Shown here: positions 8,220 through 15,976 of the stretch, piece after piece
How the letters are laid out: every line of letters starts with the position of its first letter
Numbering within the stretch: position 1 is the stretch's first letter
From: an uncultured Eubacteriales bacterium
GTDB lineage: Bacteria > Bacillota > Clostridia > TANB77 > CAG-508
NCBI GenBank assembly: GCA_902492015.1
Contig: CABUJR010000006.1
Location: forward strand, 1-64,000
Length of the DNA stretch: 64,000 nucleotides
Direction of reading: 5' to 3'
Notes under the pieces: model-generated
What the model saw: the letters and a program-made list of their open reading frames with translations, nothing else
What the model was told of the DNA's origin: nothing
The model's database searches: none
Translations under genes and position numbers: made by a program

Positions 8220-8801
8220 TTGAAAAAAGTATTAATGCTAATGATAGCAATAGCTGTATTAATTGTTGTAGCATATTTTGTTTATGAAAAAGTAGTAAGT
8301 ACAAATTCAGAAAACAATAAAGGCGAAGATGATTATAGCTCATCAAATAGCTTAGAAGAAAATACTCAAGAAGCTGATTATATCATATCAAATAATTTAA
8401 ATACTATATCAGAAGAAACAGCAAATATGGAAGTAGAGGAGGAAACAAATAGTATGAAAAAACAAATTTCTGTAACAAATAATGATATTAAAATAATTTT
8501 TGAATTAAATGATAGCATTGCTTCAGAAGAACTATATAATCAATTACCTTTAGAAGTAAATGTAGAAAATTTTAGCAATAATGAAAAAACATTTTATCCA
8601 GAAAAATTAAATGTTTCTAATACGCCACTGGCAGATGCAAAAAAAGGAACTCTTTGTTATTATGATCCTTGGGGAGATGTGGTAATGTTTTATAAAGATT
8701 ATGGGAAAGGCAGTAGTTTATATGAATTAGGAGAATGTATTTCTGGTGAAGATGATATTGAAAAATTATCTGGAACAATAAAAGTAGAAAAAGTAAATTA
8801 G
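8220..8801 (+). CDS. membrane-anchored cyclophilin-like protein
   Basis: 193 residues starting at TTG 8220 behind AAGGTGGTGATG. Residues 3-22 form a signal anchor, about 23-75 an acidic low-complexity linker, and 78-193 a cyclophilin-like domain with SEELYNQLPLEVNVENFS, TPLADAKKGTLCYYDPWGDVVMF (quoted in parts) and YELGECISG, the pattern of the Cyclophil_like2 family. Such domains usually occur as small cytosolic proteins or lipoproteins encoded next to flavodoxins. Here the anchor puts the domain outside the cell. It probably works with the flavodoxin 14 bases downstream; peptidyl-prolyl isomerase activity is not assured for this subfamily. Confidence 0.82.
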   Translation: MKKVLMLMIAIAVLIVVAYFVYEKVVSTNSENNKGEDDYSSSNSLEENTQEADYIISNNLNTISEETANMEVEEETNSMKKQISVTNNDIKIIFELNDSIASEELYNQLPLEVNVENFSNNEKTFYPEKLNVSNTPLADAKKGTLCYYDPWGDVVMFYKDYGKGSSLYELGECISGEDDIEKLSGTIKVEKVN

Positions 8802-8815
8802 GGAGGAAAAAAGTT

Positions 8816-9478
8816 ATGAATAAAAAAATTATGGCAGTAATAATAGTAATATTAATTATTATAATAGGTTTTGCTATTTTCTTTATGATGCAAAACAATA
8901 ATAAAAATAATGAAGAAACAAATCAAGGAACTATTGAAAATTTAAATAGCAATGAAATTGTAGAAAATACAACAAGTCAAGAGGAAAACAGAGCAAGTGA
9001 AATAAGCAATAATTCAAATATTGCAGTAATATATTTTTCAGCAACTGGAAATACAGAAAAAATAGCAGAATATATTAGTGAAGAATTACAAGCAGATTTA
9101 ATAGAGATTGAACCAGAAGATCCATATACAACAGAAGATTTAGATTATAATTCTTCTGATTGTAGAGCAAATCAAGAGCAAAATGATGATAGTGCAAGAC
9201 CAGCTATTGGCAATGAAATAAATGTAGATGATTATGATACAATTTATTTAGGTTATCCTATTTGGTGGGGAACAGTACCAAAAATTATATTAACTTTTTT
9301 AGACACATATAATTTAGATGGAAAAACAGTTATTCCATTTTGCACATCAGGTGGTTCGGGAATTTCAGAAAGTACAAGAGATTTAGAGGAGTATAATGAG
9401 GATATTAATTGGCAAACTGGAAGAGGATTTTCTAGTAGCAGTAGCCAAAGTGATGTGGCAGATTGGATAAGTGAATAA
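8816..9478 (+). CDS. membrane-anchored extracytoplasmic flavodoxin
   Basis: 220 residues. Residues 4-24 are a signal anchor, about 25-65 an Asn/Glu-rich linker, and 66-220 a flavodoxin domain. The FMN phosphate loop is SATGNTEKIA; the aromatic FMN-stacking region GYPIWWGTVP and FCTSGGSG are also present, matching the flavodoxin_4 subgroup. RBS GGGAGG at 8801-8806. The operon order (DUF3737, cyclophilin-like, flavodoxin) suggests one extracytoplasmic redox task. Most flavodoxins are cytosolic, so the anchor is notable. A strong bidirectional terminator follows. Confidence 0.88.
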   Translation: MNKKIMAVIIVILIIIIGFAIFFMMQNNNKNNEETNQGTIENLNSNEIVENTTSQEENRASEISNNSNIAVIYFSATGNTEKIAEYISEELQADLIEIEPEDPYTTEDLDYNSSDCRANQEQNDDSARPAIGNEINVDDYDTIYLGYPIWWGTVPKIILTFLDTYNLDGKTVIPFCTSGGSGISESTRDLEEYNEDINWQTGRGFSSSSSQSDVADWISE

Positions 9479-9491
9479 ATAGAAAATATTT

Positions 9492-9527
9492 AAGATAGTA
9501 GAGTAAAAATCTACTATCTTTGTTTTT
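9492..9527 (+). terminator. bidirectional terminator between the flavodoxin and hxlR
   Basis: AAGATAGTAG 9492-9501 and CTACTATCTT 9511-9520 form a perfect 10-bp stem, followed by TGTTTTT on the + side; the minus side runs into AATATTTTCT. The stop of the disrupted hxlR reading frame lies inside it. Confidence 0.8.
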
Positions 9528-9835
9528 CTCTATATTCATTACCCCAAATAACCATTGAGTCTAAGATAGGTTTTAAACTTAGACCGGTTTTAGTTAAAGA
9601 ATATTCAACTCGTGGTGGAACTTCTGCATATACTTTTCTACTAATAAGTCCGAGAGGCTTCCATTTGTCTTAAATTATTTGTGAGTACTTTTTGAGTAAT
9701 ACTATTTAAAGATTTTTTTAATTCTCCAAATCTTTTTGTTCCTGTTAATAAATCTCTTATAATTAAAACTTTCCATTTATCTCCAATTAATCCCATTGTT
9801 ATTTCAACAGGACAAGCAGGTAGTTCTTCTTTCAT
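9514..9835 (-). pseudogene. HxlR family regulator, frameshifted
   Basis: From ATG 9835 the frame reads CPVEITMGLIGDKWKVLII, LTGTKRFGELKKSL and ITQKVLTNNLRQME, the winged helix of HxlR/MarR-like regulators, then stops soon after position 9650. In another frame the expected rest follows at once: GLISRKVYAEVPPRVEYSLT and LKPILDSMVIWGNEY, ending at TAG 9514-9516. One base too many (or two too few) in GCCTCTCGG near 9650 explains this. Together the two parts give about 107 residues, the usual HxlR length. Either a true pseudogene or a sequencing error. HxlR proteins often sense redox or electrophile stress and control a neighbouring enzyme. Confidence 0.8.
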
Positions 9836-10130
9836 TTTTTATCATCTCCAATCTATATATTAAAAGTATATCAAAAAATATAATAGAAGTAAATCAATAA
9901 TAGTATATTTTTAGATAGTAATATAAAAAAAGAATATAAGTATAAAAATAATAAAAAAATTTTTATATTCTAAAGGCCAGTAAAATAGACAAAAGTATCT
10001 TTTAGGAAACCAGATTACAAAAAAGTGCCTACTTTACGCCTAGAAAAAAGACTAGTAAAATAATTACAGAAATTAAAAAATAGAGTAGCTACTAAATTTC
10101 AATAATAATTAATTAAGGAGTGTAGAAAAA
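9836..10130. other. intergenic region between hxlR and the broken hydrolase gene
   Basis: 295 bases without a gene. It holds the divergent upstream regions of the HxlR gene and the + strand gene at 10131 (RBS AAGGAG near 10115). An unassigned patch at 9973-10045 contains AGTAAAATAGA, GCCTACTTTACGCC and AGTAAAATAAT; I see no convincing RNA or transposon structure. Confidence 0.4.
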
Positions 10131-10926
10131 ATGGAAGTTTCAAAAATTAATTTAAAAAAAGGATTTGTAGAAGTATATAATTTTGGAAATATTAAATTAC
10201 ATTGCTATCAAACAAATGACTTAATGTATGATGAAAGCTATATTTTAGAAAATAAAGATAATGTATTATTAATTGAGTTTCCTGCATTTTATGAAAATTT
10301 AGGAGAGTTTGAGGAATATGTTAGAGGATTAAATAAGAATATTGTAGGAAAAGTATTTTCAGATCACCCAAATGGAGGAACAATTTTAAAAGATATTAAG
10401 GGATATGCTTCTAGACGGTACTATAAAATCAATGAATGAAGGAACAATACATAATCTTGTTACTGGATTTGAAACATCATTTGGAGGAGCATTTGCAAAA
10501 GAATATCATAAAATAACAGATGTGTTAGAAGATAATAAAATTAATATTGGTGGATTTGAACTAAATGTAACATACCATGATGAGAATATTGAAATTGAAT
10601 TCCCACAAATAGGATGTGTATATACACATATGTTAGGGCATGATTGTCATTCAATAGTAGCAGGAGAAGAACATGCAAATGTAATTATTGCACAATTAAA
10701 AGGATACAAAGAAAAAGGATATAATTTAGTATTGTCAAGTCATTATACACCAGAAACTTTAAAAGATGTTGATACAAAAATAGCATATCTTCAAGAACTA
10801 AAAATAATTGCAAAAGATAGTAAAGATATAAATAATTTTAAAGATAAAGTAAAAGCAAAATACCCAGAATATAGCGGATTAAATTATTTAGATATGACAG
10901 CAGGATATTTCTTCCCAAAAAATTAA
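10131..10926 (+). pseudogene. metallo-hydrolase-like protein, frameshifted
   Basis: Two overlapping reading frames give one protein. The first (from ATG 10131) ends HPNGGTILKDIKGYAS and then goes out of frame; the second continues DGTIKSMNEGTIHNLVTGF through GCVYTHMLGHDCHSIVAGEE to the stop at 10926. A one-base loss or gain near 10412 accounts for it; the joined product is about 264 residues. The SDHPNGG and THMLGHDCHSIV stretches resemble metal-site motifs of metallo-beta-lactamase-like hydrolases, but I cannot place it in a defined family. It lies divergently beside the frameshifted HxlR regulator, its likely regulator. Confidence 0.6.
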
Positions 10927-10936
10927 AAATATATAA

Positions 10937-10970
10937 AATAGGGTTGCTAGAAATAAATAGCAACCCTATT
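10937..10970 (+). other. perfect 13-bp hairpin without U-tract
   Basis: AATAGGGTTGCTA 10937-10949 and TAGCAACCCTATT 10958-10970. It lies 11 bases after the stop of the preceding gene but is followed by AAAAATAAGG rather than T, so it may be a weak terminator, an mRNA end stabiliser or an mRNA leader structure of the macrodomain operon. Confidence 0.6.
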
Positions 10971-10990
10971 AAAAATAAGGAGATATTAAT

Positions 10991-11773
10991 TTGGAAAAGT
11001 TAGATTTTTTAATAGATTATTTGATTAAAGAAAATGAAGAAATTTTAATAAATAAATTACCTAAAAATGAAAAGGATAAAGAAAATTTATGGAGAAGTTT
11101 ATGCAATATTAGAAGTCCTAAAGAAGCTTCAGATAAATATATAAAGATAGAAAACGAATATTTACAAGAAAAGTTAAAAAATGGAATAATTACAAATGTA
11201 GAAGATATTAAACCATTGTTCAATAATAAAATATGTTTATGGGAGGGTGATATTACAACATTAAAAATAGATACAATCGTAAATGCAGCTAACTCACAAG
11301 GCTTAGGGTGTTTTATACCTTGTCACAAGTGTATTGATAATCAAATACATACTTTTGCTGGTTTAAATTTAAGACTAGAATGTAGAGAAAAAATGCGTGA
11401 AATTGGAGTTTTAAAAACTGGAAAAGCATTTATTACTAAAGGATATAACTTACCTTCAAAATATGTTATTCATACAGTGGGGCCAATCATATATCAAAAA
11501 GTTACAAATAAAGAGATAGAGCAATTAAAAAAATGTTATATAAATTCAATGAAAATAGCAAAAGAAAATGAAATAAAGTCAATAGCATTTCCCTGTATAT
11601 CAACAGGAGAATTCAAATTTCCCAAAAAAGAAGCAAGTAAAATTGCAATAGAAAGTATAGAAGAGTATTTAGAAGAAAATGGAGATTATTTCGACAAAAT
11701 AGTATTTAATGTGTTTACAGATGAAGATTATGATATTTATTTTAAGAACCTAGGTGAAAGATATGGAAGATAA
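10991..11773 (+). CDS. zinc-dependent macrodomain protein (ADP-ribose hydrolase)
   Basis: 260 residues from TTG 10991 (AAGGAGA 10977-10983). An N-terminal helical part (about 1-80) is followed by a macrodomain: WEGDITTLKIDTIVNAAN, GLGCFIPCHKCIDNQIHT, the GKAFITKGYNLP segment, HTVGPI, and FPCISTGEFKFPKKEA. The Cys/His cluster CHKCIDNQIHTFAG is the signature of the zinc macrodomains that remove ADP-ribose from proteins. The next gene, overlapping by 11 bases, is a class M sirtuin. In staphylococci and streptococci this pair adds and removes ADP-ribose on lipoylated GcvH-L during oxidative stress. No GcvH-L or lipoate ligase gene is present near here. Confidence 0.9.
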   Translation: MEKLDFLIDYLIKENEEILINKLPKNEKDKENLWRSLCNIRSPKEASDKYIKIENEYLQEKLKNGIITNVEDIKPLFNNKICLWEGDITTLKIDTIVNAANSQGLGCFIPCHKCIDNQIHTFAGLNLRLECREKMREIGVLKTGKAFITKGYNLPSKYVIHTVGPIIYQKVTNKEIEQLKKCYINSMKIAKENEIKSIAFPCISTGEFKFPKKEASKIAIESIEEYLEENGDYFDKIVFNVFTDEDYDIYFKNLGERYGR

Positions 11774-12614
11774 TAATGTAAAAATATTAAAAATAAAAGA
11801 ATTAATAAAAAATTCTAATTGTATATTAATAGGAGCAGGAGCAGGCTTATCAGCATCAGCAGGATTGGATTATTCTGGAGAGAGATTTGAAAATAATTTT
11901 GCAGAATTTATAAAAAAATATGGTTTTACAGATATGTATTCAGCGACATTTTATGATTTTGAATCACAAGAAGAAAAATGGGCATATTTCGCAAAACATA
12001 TTTATATGAATGATGTAGGAATAGAAGCAACTGACTTATATAAAAAAGTTTTAAAATTAGTAAGAGAAAAAGAATATTTTGTAATTACAACAAATGTAGA
12101 TGATCAGTTTGAAAAGGCAGGTTTTAATAAAGAAAAGATATTTGCTACACAAGGTAGTTATAAAAAGATACAATGTAAAGCTAGTTGTCATAATAAATTA
12201 TATGATGATTCTGAACTTGTAAAAGAAATGATATGTAATACAAATCAAGATTTAAAAATTCCTTCAAATCTTGTTCCCAAATGTCCTGTATGTGGTGAAA
12301 ATATGGAAGTGAATTTAAGAAAAGATGCTTATTTTGTTCAAGACAATAATTGGTATATGCAAGCAAAAAAATATAGTGAATTTCTAGATAAAAATAAAGA
12401 CAAAGATCTTGTATTATTAGAATTAGGTGTTGGATTTAATACTCCAGGAATAATAAGATTTCCATTTGAACAAATGACTTATCAGAATAAGAATTGGAAA
12501 CTAGTAAGGATAAATAGAGAAAACACAATGAATTATTTTTTTGATATAGATAATAAATCTATTTTAATAGAAGACGATATAAAATCAGTTATTAAAAAAA
12601 TTTTATTTAAATAA
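11763..12614 (+). CDS. class M sirtuin (SirTM), protein ADP-ribosyltransferase-like
   Basis: 283 residues from ATG 11763 (SD AGGTGA 11752-11757; a GTG at 11754 is less well placed). Rossmann-type NAD site GAGAGLSASAGLDYSG, then the NVDDQFEKAGF and ATQGS segments, and paired Cys CKASC and CPVCG for a structural zinc. The canonical sirtuin catalytic HG is replaced by Q-G in ATQGSY, as described for SirTM proteins, which ADP-ribosylate rather than deacetylate. It overlaps the zinc macrodomain gene, so writer and eraser are coupled. The protein target here is unknown. Confidence 0.9.
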   Translation: MEDNNVKILKIKELIKNSNCILIGAGAGLSASAGLDYSGERFENNFAEFIKKYGFTDMYSATFYDFESQEEKWAYFAKHIYMNDVGIEATDLYKKVLKLVREKEYFVITTNVDDQFEKAGFNKEKIFATQGSYKKIQCKASCHNKLYDDSELVKEMICNTNQDLKIPSNLVPKCPVCGENMEVNLRKDAYFVQDNNWYMQAKKYSEFLDKNKDKDLVLLELGVGFNTPGIIRFPFEQMTYQNKNWKLVRINRENTMNYFFDIDNKSILIEDDIKSVIKKILFK

Positions 12615-12630
12615 TATAAATATCAATTTG

Positions 12631-12659
12631 TTGAAAAACTGCTTTAAATATGCTAAAAT
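12631..12659 (+). promoter_or_regulatory. promoter of the NMN-adenylyltransferase-like gene
   Basis: TTGAAA 12631-12636, 17-bp spacer, TAAAAT 12654-12659, 46 bases before the ATG at 12705. Confidence 0.75.
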
Positions 12660-12704
12660 AAATTGATTCTATATAAAAAATTCATAATAACAGGAGGAAA
12701 AATT

Positions 12705-13385
12705 ATGAACACATCACCAAAATTTGACTTAGGGGTTGCTTGCGGCCGGTTTGGACATGAGCATTTAGGACATCAATCATTATTTGATATGGGGCTTAAC
12801 TTGTGCAAAAGAGTATATATTATTGTTGGTTCTGCACAAGAAAGAGGTACACTGCGAAATCCGTTTCCGGTGGAGACAAGAATCCGGGTTATTCGGGAGT
12901 CATATCCTGGTGTACCAGAGAGCCAGCTTGTTATTGGTGGACTGAATGACATGACAAATGAGTTAGACATCAATGAGGAATGGGGTAGATATTTGAAGAG
13001 TCACATTGAAAGCAAGATGCATAAGTTTGCTAGACTTATGATTTACGGAAATGATGAATTCCGGAGCAGATGGTTTGCACCCGAAGATCTTGTGAATACA
13101 GCAGAGCTGGTGGTACCAAGGTCAACAATTCCGATTTCCGGAACACAGGTGAGAGGTTTGCTTACCATTGATGATGAAAAAGGTTGGCAGAAGTGTACAT
13201 CAGAGATGATTCATTATTTATATCCCGAACTTAGAGCAGAGCTTATGTCTGTGCCAGTATATAAGGAAATTTATGATCTGGTACGGCGGGAAAAATTAAT
13301 GGATTTGGATGCGTTTATGCGAATTTATGCCCGCTTTGAAGAAGCGGACAGACAGAAAAAATTAGCAGAATTGCAGGAAAATTAA
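12705..13385 (+). CDS. nicotinamide-nucleotide adenylyltransferase-like protein
   Basis: 226 residues from ATG 12705, with CAGGAGGA at 12691-12698. It has the nucleotidyltransferase fold signatures: GRFGHEHLGH near residues 13-22 (HxGH-type phosphate loop), VGSAQERGTLRNPF, and ISGTQVR (the ISxTxxR motif) near residue 150. These fit NadM/NadR-type enzymes that join NMN and ATP to NAD. The usual P-F before H-x-G-H is replaced by H-E. Codons such as CGG, CCG and CTG make it clearly GC-richer than its neighbours. It is a separate unit with its own promoter and terminator, suggesting transfer from a GC-richer Firmicute. Confidence 0.78.
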   Translation: MNTSPKFDLGVACGRFGHEHLGHQSLFDMGLNLCKRVYIIVGSAQERGTLRNPFPVETRIRVIRESYPGVPESQLVIGGLNDMTNELDINEEWGRYLKSHIESKMHKFARLMIYGNDEFRSRWFAPEDLVNTAELVVPRSTIPISGTQVRGLLTIDDEKGWQKCTSEMIHYLYPELRAELMSVPVYKEIYDLVRREKLMDLDAFMRIYARFEEADRQKKLAELQEN

Positions 13386-13413
13386 AGTCTGACGGATTGA
13401 TAGGACTTAAATG

Positions 13414-13449
13414 AAGCACGGGGCGATAGCAATATTGCTCCGTGCTTTT
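13414..13449 (+). terminator. terminator of the NMNAT-like gene
   Basis: AAGCACGG 13414-13421 and CCGTGCTT 13440-13447, with an inner GGC/GCT extension, then TTTTC. Confidence 0.85.
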
Positions 13450-13527
13450 CTAATATTTAAAAGTGGAAAATGAAAAAATCTTATGATATAATTAAAAAAT
13501 AAAACTAATAATTTTAAGAGGTATAAA

Positions 13528-14199
13528 ATGAGCACAATTTTAGTAATAGAAGATGATGATATGTTAAATGCAGGAATTTGCTTTAATATTCAAAATAATG
13601 GATGGGAAGCAATACCAACGTTTGATTTGAAAACAGCAGAAGAAACAATAAAAAATAAAGAAATTGATTTAATATTATTAGATGTTAATTTACCAGATGG
13701 AAACGGATTTGAATTTTCAAAAACAATAAAAAAAGAAACTAATGCTCCATTTATATTTTTAACTGCACATAATATTGATGAAGAAATATTAAATGGTTTT
13801 GATTTAGGAGCAGAGGATTATATAACAAAACCATTTAATATAAAAGTATTACTAAAGAAAATAGAAGTTATATTAAAGAGAAATAATAAAATAGAAAATG
13901 ATATTATTGAAATTAAAGATTTAAAAATAGATTTAACTAGAAGAATGGTATTTAAAAATGAAGAAAAAATTAATTTAACACCAACTGAATTTGATTTACT
14001 TAGAGTCTTTATAGAAAATAGGAAAATCTTAGTAACAAGAGAAATATTATTAGATAAATTATGGGATAGCAAAGAAAATTTTGTTGATGAGCATACTTTA
14101 ACTATTAATATGAGTAGATTACGTTCGAAATTAGATAAAGAAAATGATAAATATATAAAAACTGTTTATGGTGTTGGATATCAGTGGATTGGAGATTAA
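13528..14199 (+). CDS. OmpR-family response regulator
   Basis: 223 residues. Receiver domain with acidic D9-D10, phospho-acceptor D52 in LLDVNLPDG, and ITKPF with the conserved Lys near 102; then a winged-helix domain with LTPTEFDLLRVF and VDEHTLTINMSRLRSKL. It is followed after one base by a sensor kinase and then by an FtsX-type ABC transporter, the arrangement of peptide-antibiotic or cell-envelope stress modules in Firmicutes. A -10-like TATAAT lies at 13487-13492. It probably regulates the transporter promoter near 15173-15260. Confidence 0.92.
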   Translation: MSTILVIEDDDMLNAGICFNIQNNGWEAIPTFDLKTAEETIKNKEIDLILLDVNLPDGNGFEFSKTIKKETNAPFIFLTAHNIDEEILNGFDLGAEDYITKPFNIKVLLKKIEVILKRNNKIENDIIEIKDLKIDLTRRMVFKNEEKINLTPTEFDLLRVFIENRKILVTREILLDKLWDSKENFVDEHTLTINMSRLRSKLDKENDKYIKTVYGVGYQWIGD

Positions 14200-14200
14200 G

Positions 14201-15110
14201 ATGCTATTATTATGTGTTTCTATTTTTGTTATTATTATTATAACTATAGGTATATACATGTTTTTTAGAAAAAAATATATAAAATTTACAAATGAAGTTG
14301 TAAATAAAATTGATGATTTAATATTAGAAAGATTTGATAGTTCAGATTTAAATAGTGAGACTTTAAATTCAAAAATAAATTCTAAATTATATAAACTTAA
14401 AGATATCACTCAAAATAAATTGGCTGAAACAAATTTAACTAAATCTGAAATAGAATCAATGATTTCAGATATTACTCATCAGATTAAAACTCCTATTTCT
14501 AATATTAGAATGTATAGTGATACTATTATAAATAATGATTTAGATGAAAATAAAGAAAAAGAATTTTTAAGAGTTATATCAGAACAAGTAGATAAGATGG
14601 AATTTTTAACAGATTCTTTAAATAAGATGTCAAAATTAGAAACAAATTTAATAACTTTAAATAAACAAAGTTCGAAACTATCAGAGTGTATTGAGAAAGC
14701 AGTAGAACAGGAAATCTTTTTAGCTGAAAGCAAAAATATTGATATAGAAATAATGGGAGATCAAGGAATAATATTAAACTATGATAAAAAATGGACATTA
14801 GAAGCAATATGTAATGTTTTAGAAAATGCAATAAAATACACAAATAATGAGGGAAAGATTATTATTAATATAGAAAAGCTAGAGGTATTTACTAGAATTA
14901 ATATACAGGATAATGGAATAGGAATATCACCAGAAAATATTAATAATATTTTTAAAAGATTTTATAGAGAACCCAAAGTACATAACATTCGGAGGAGTTG
15001 GGATAGGACTTTATTTAGCTAAGAAAATTGTTGAACTTCAAGGTGGATATATAAAAGTAAGTTCTGAATTAGAGAAAGGTAGTACTTTTTCATTATTTTT
15101 ACCAAACTAG
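14201..15110 (+). pseudogene. sensor histidine kinase, frameshifted near its C-terminus
   Basis: ATG 14201 follows GGAG at 14191-14194. A first membrane segment (residues 1-20), a short linker, then the dimerisation motif DITHQIKTPISNIRMYSD with the phospho-His, NVLENAIKYTN (N box) and DNGIGISPEN (G1 box). After FKRFYREPKVHNI the frame shifts near 14990: the expected GVGIGLYLAKKIVELQGG and GSTFSLFLPN occur in the next frame, ending at TAG 15108-15110. The G2 ATP-lid motif would be lost unless the shift is a sequencing error. Joined length is about 303 residues. Only one clear transmembrane helix is visible, as in some lantibiotic-type kinases. Confidence 0.82.
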
Positions 15111-15120
15111 TTAAGGATAT

Positions 15121-15157
15121 AAAAAGATTATCAAGATTAAATTGATAATCTTTTTTA
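15121..15157 (+). terminator. terminator after the two-component genes
   Basis: AAAAGATTATCA and TGATAATCTTTT arms followed by TTTT, starting 10 bases after the kinase stop. Confidence 0.85.
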
Positions 15158-15172
15158 TTAGTAGAAAAGAGC

Positions 15173-15221
15173 TTTCATTTCAAAAGGTACAAAATTGTAA
15201 CAATCTTTTTTTGAAATGAAA
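15173..15221 (+). promoter_or_regulatory. 13-bp inverted repeat, candidate response-regulator operator
   Basis: TTTCATTTCAAAA 15173-15185 and TTTTGAAATGAAA 15209-15221 are perfectly complementary, 23 bases apart, between the kinase terminator and the ABC operon. The second arm is partly repeated 11 bases on (ACAATTATGAAAC). No T-run follows, so it is not a terminator. It is a likely binding site for the regulator at 13528 upstream of its presumed transporter. Confidence 0.5.
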
Positions 15222-15282
15222 CAATTATGAAACTATTAAATGATAATATGTATACATAAAGAAGAGGAAAGGAAATAAAGAT

Positions 15283-15954
15283 ATGGAAAATAATTCAATA
15301 TTACAAGTTAAAAATTTAAAAAAATATTATGGAAAAGATGAATATTTAGTAAAAGCATTAGATAATGTTACATTAGAAATTCCAAGAGGAAAATTTACAG
15401 CAATAGTAGGTACTTCAGGAAGTGGTAAATCTACTTTACTTAATATGCTTGGAGGATTAGATAATCCAACTGCTGGAAAGATAGTTGTAGATGGAAATGA
15501 AATTTCAAAAATGAATGATGAAGAACTTACAATTTTTAGAAGAAGACAAATAGGTTTTATATTTCAAAATTATAATTTAGTACCAATATTAAACGTATAT
15601 GAAAACATAGTATTACCTATTGAACTTGATGGAAATAAGATAGATAAATCATATATTAATGAAATAGTAAATTTATTAGGATTAACAGAAAAATTGCATA
15701 CAATGCCAAATAAATTATCAGGTGGACAACAACAGAGAGTAGCTATAGCAAGAGCATTAGCAACAAAACCTTCTATAATTCTTGCGGATGAACCTACTGG
15801 AAATTTAGATACAAAGACAAGTTTAGATGTTATTGGATTGTTGAAGAATACTAATAAAACATTTAACCAAACTATTGTTATGATTACTCATAATGAAGAG
15901 ATTGCTCAGATGGCAGATAATATTATTAGAATTGAAGACGGAAAAGTTTATTAA
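15283..15954 (+). CDS. ABC transporter ATPase, MacB/LolD type
   Basis: 223 residues. Walker A GTSGSGKST, Q-loop FIFQNYNLVP, signature LSGGQQQR, Walker B IILADEPTGNLD and the H-loop ITHN. The LolD/MacB/BceA subgroup pairs with FtsX-like permeases, and such a permease follows 22 bases downstream. AGGAAAGGA precedes the start. The neighbouring two-component genes suggest induction by an envelope-active compound, a typical link that is inferred here. Confidence 0.92.
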   Translation: MENNSILQVKNLKKYYGKDEYLVKALDNVTLEIPRGKFTAIVGTSGSGKSTLLNMLGGLDNPTAGKIVVDGNEISKMNDEELTIFRRRQIGFIFQNYNLVPILNVYENIVLPIELDGNKIDKSYINEIVNLLGLTEKLHTMPNKLSGGQQQRVAIARALATKPSIILADEPTGNLDTKTSLDVIGLLKNTNKTFNQTIVMITHNEEIAQMADNIIRIEDGKVY

Positions 15955-15976
15955 TTATATAGAAAGGAATTAGAAA

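Noticed and set aside
9960..10080. Possible tRNA or riboswitch in the interval before 10131
   Set aside because: Short GC-containing patches occur, but no cloverleaf, T-loop GTTCAA-type motif or known riboswitch core could be assembled.
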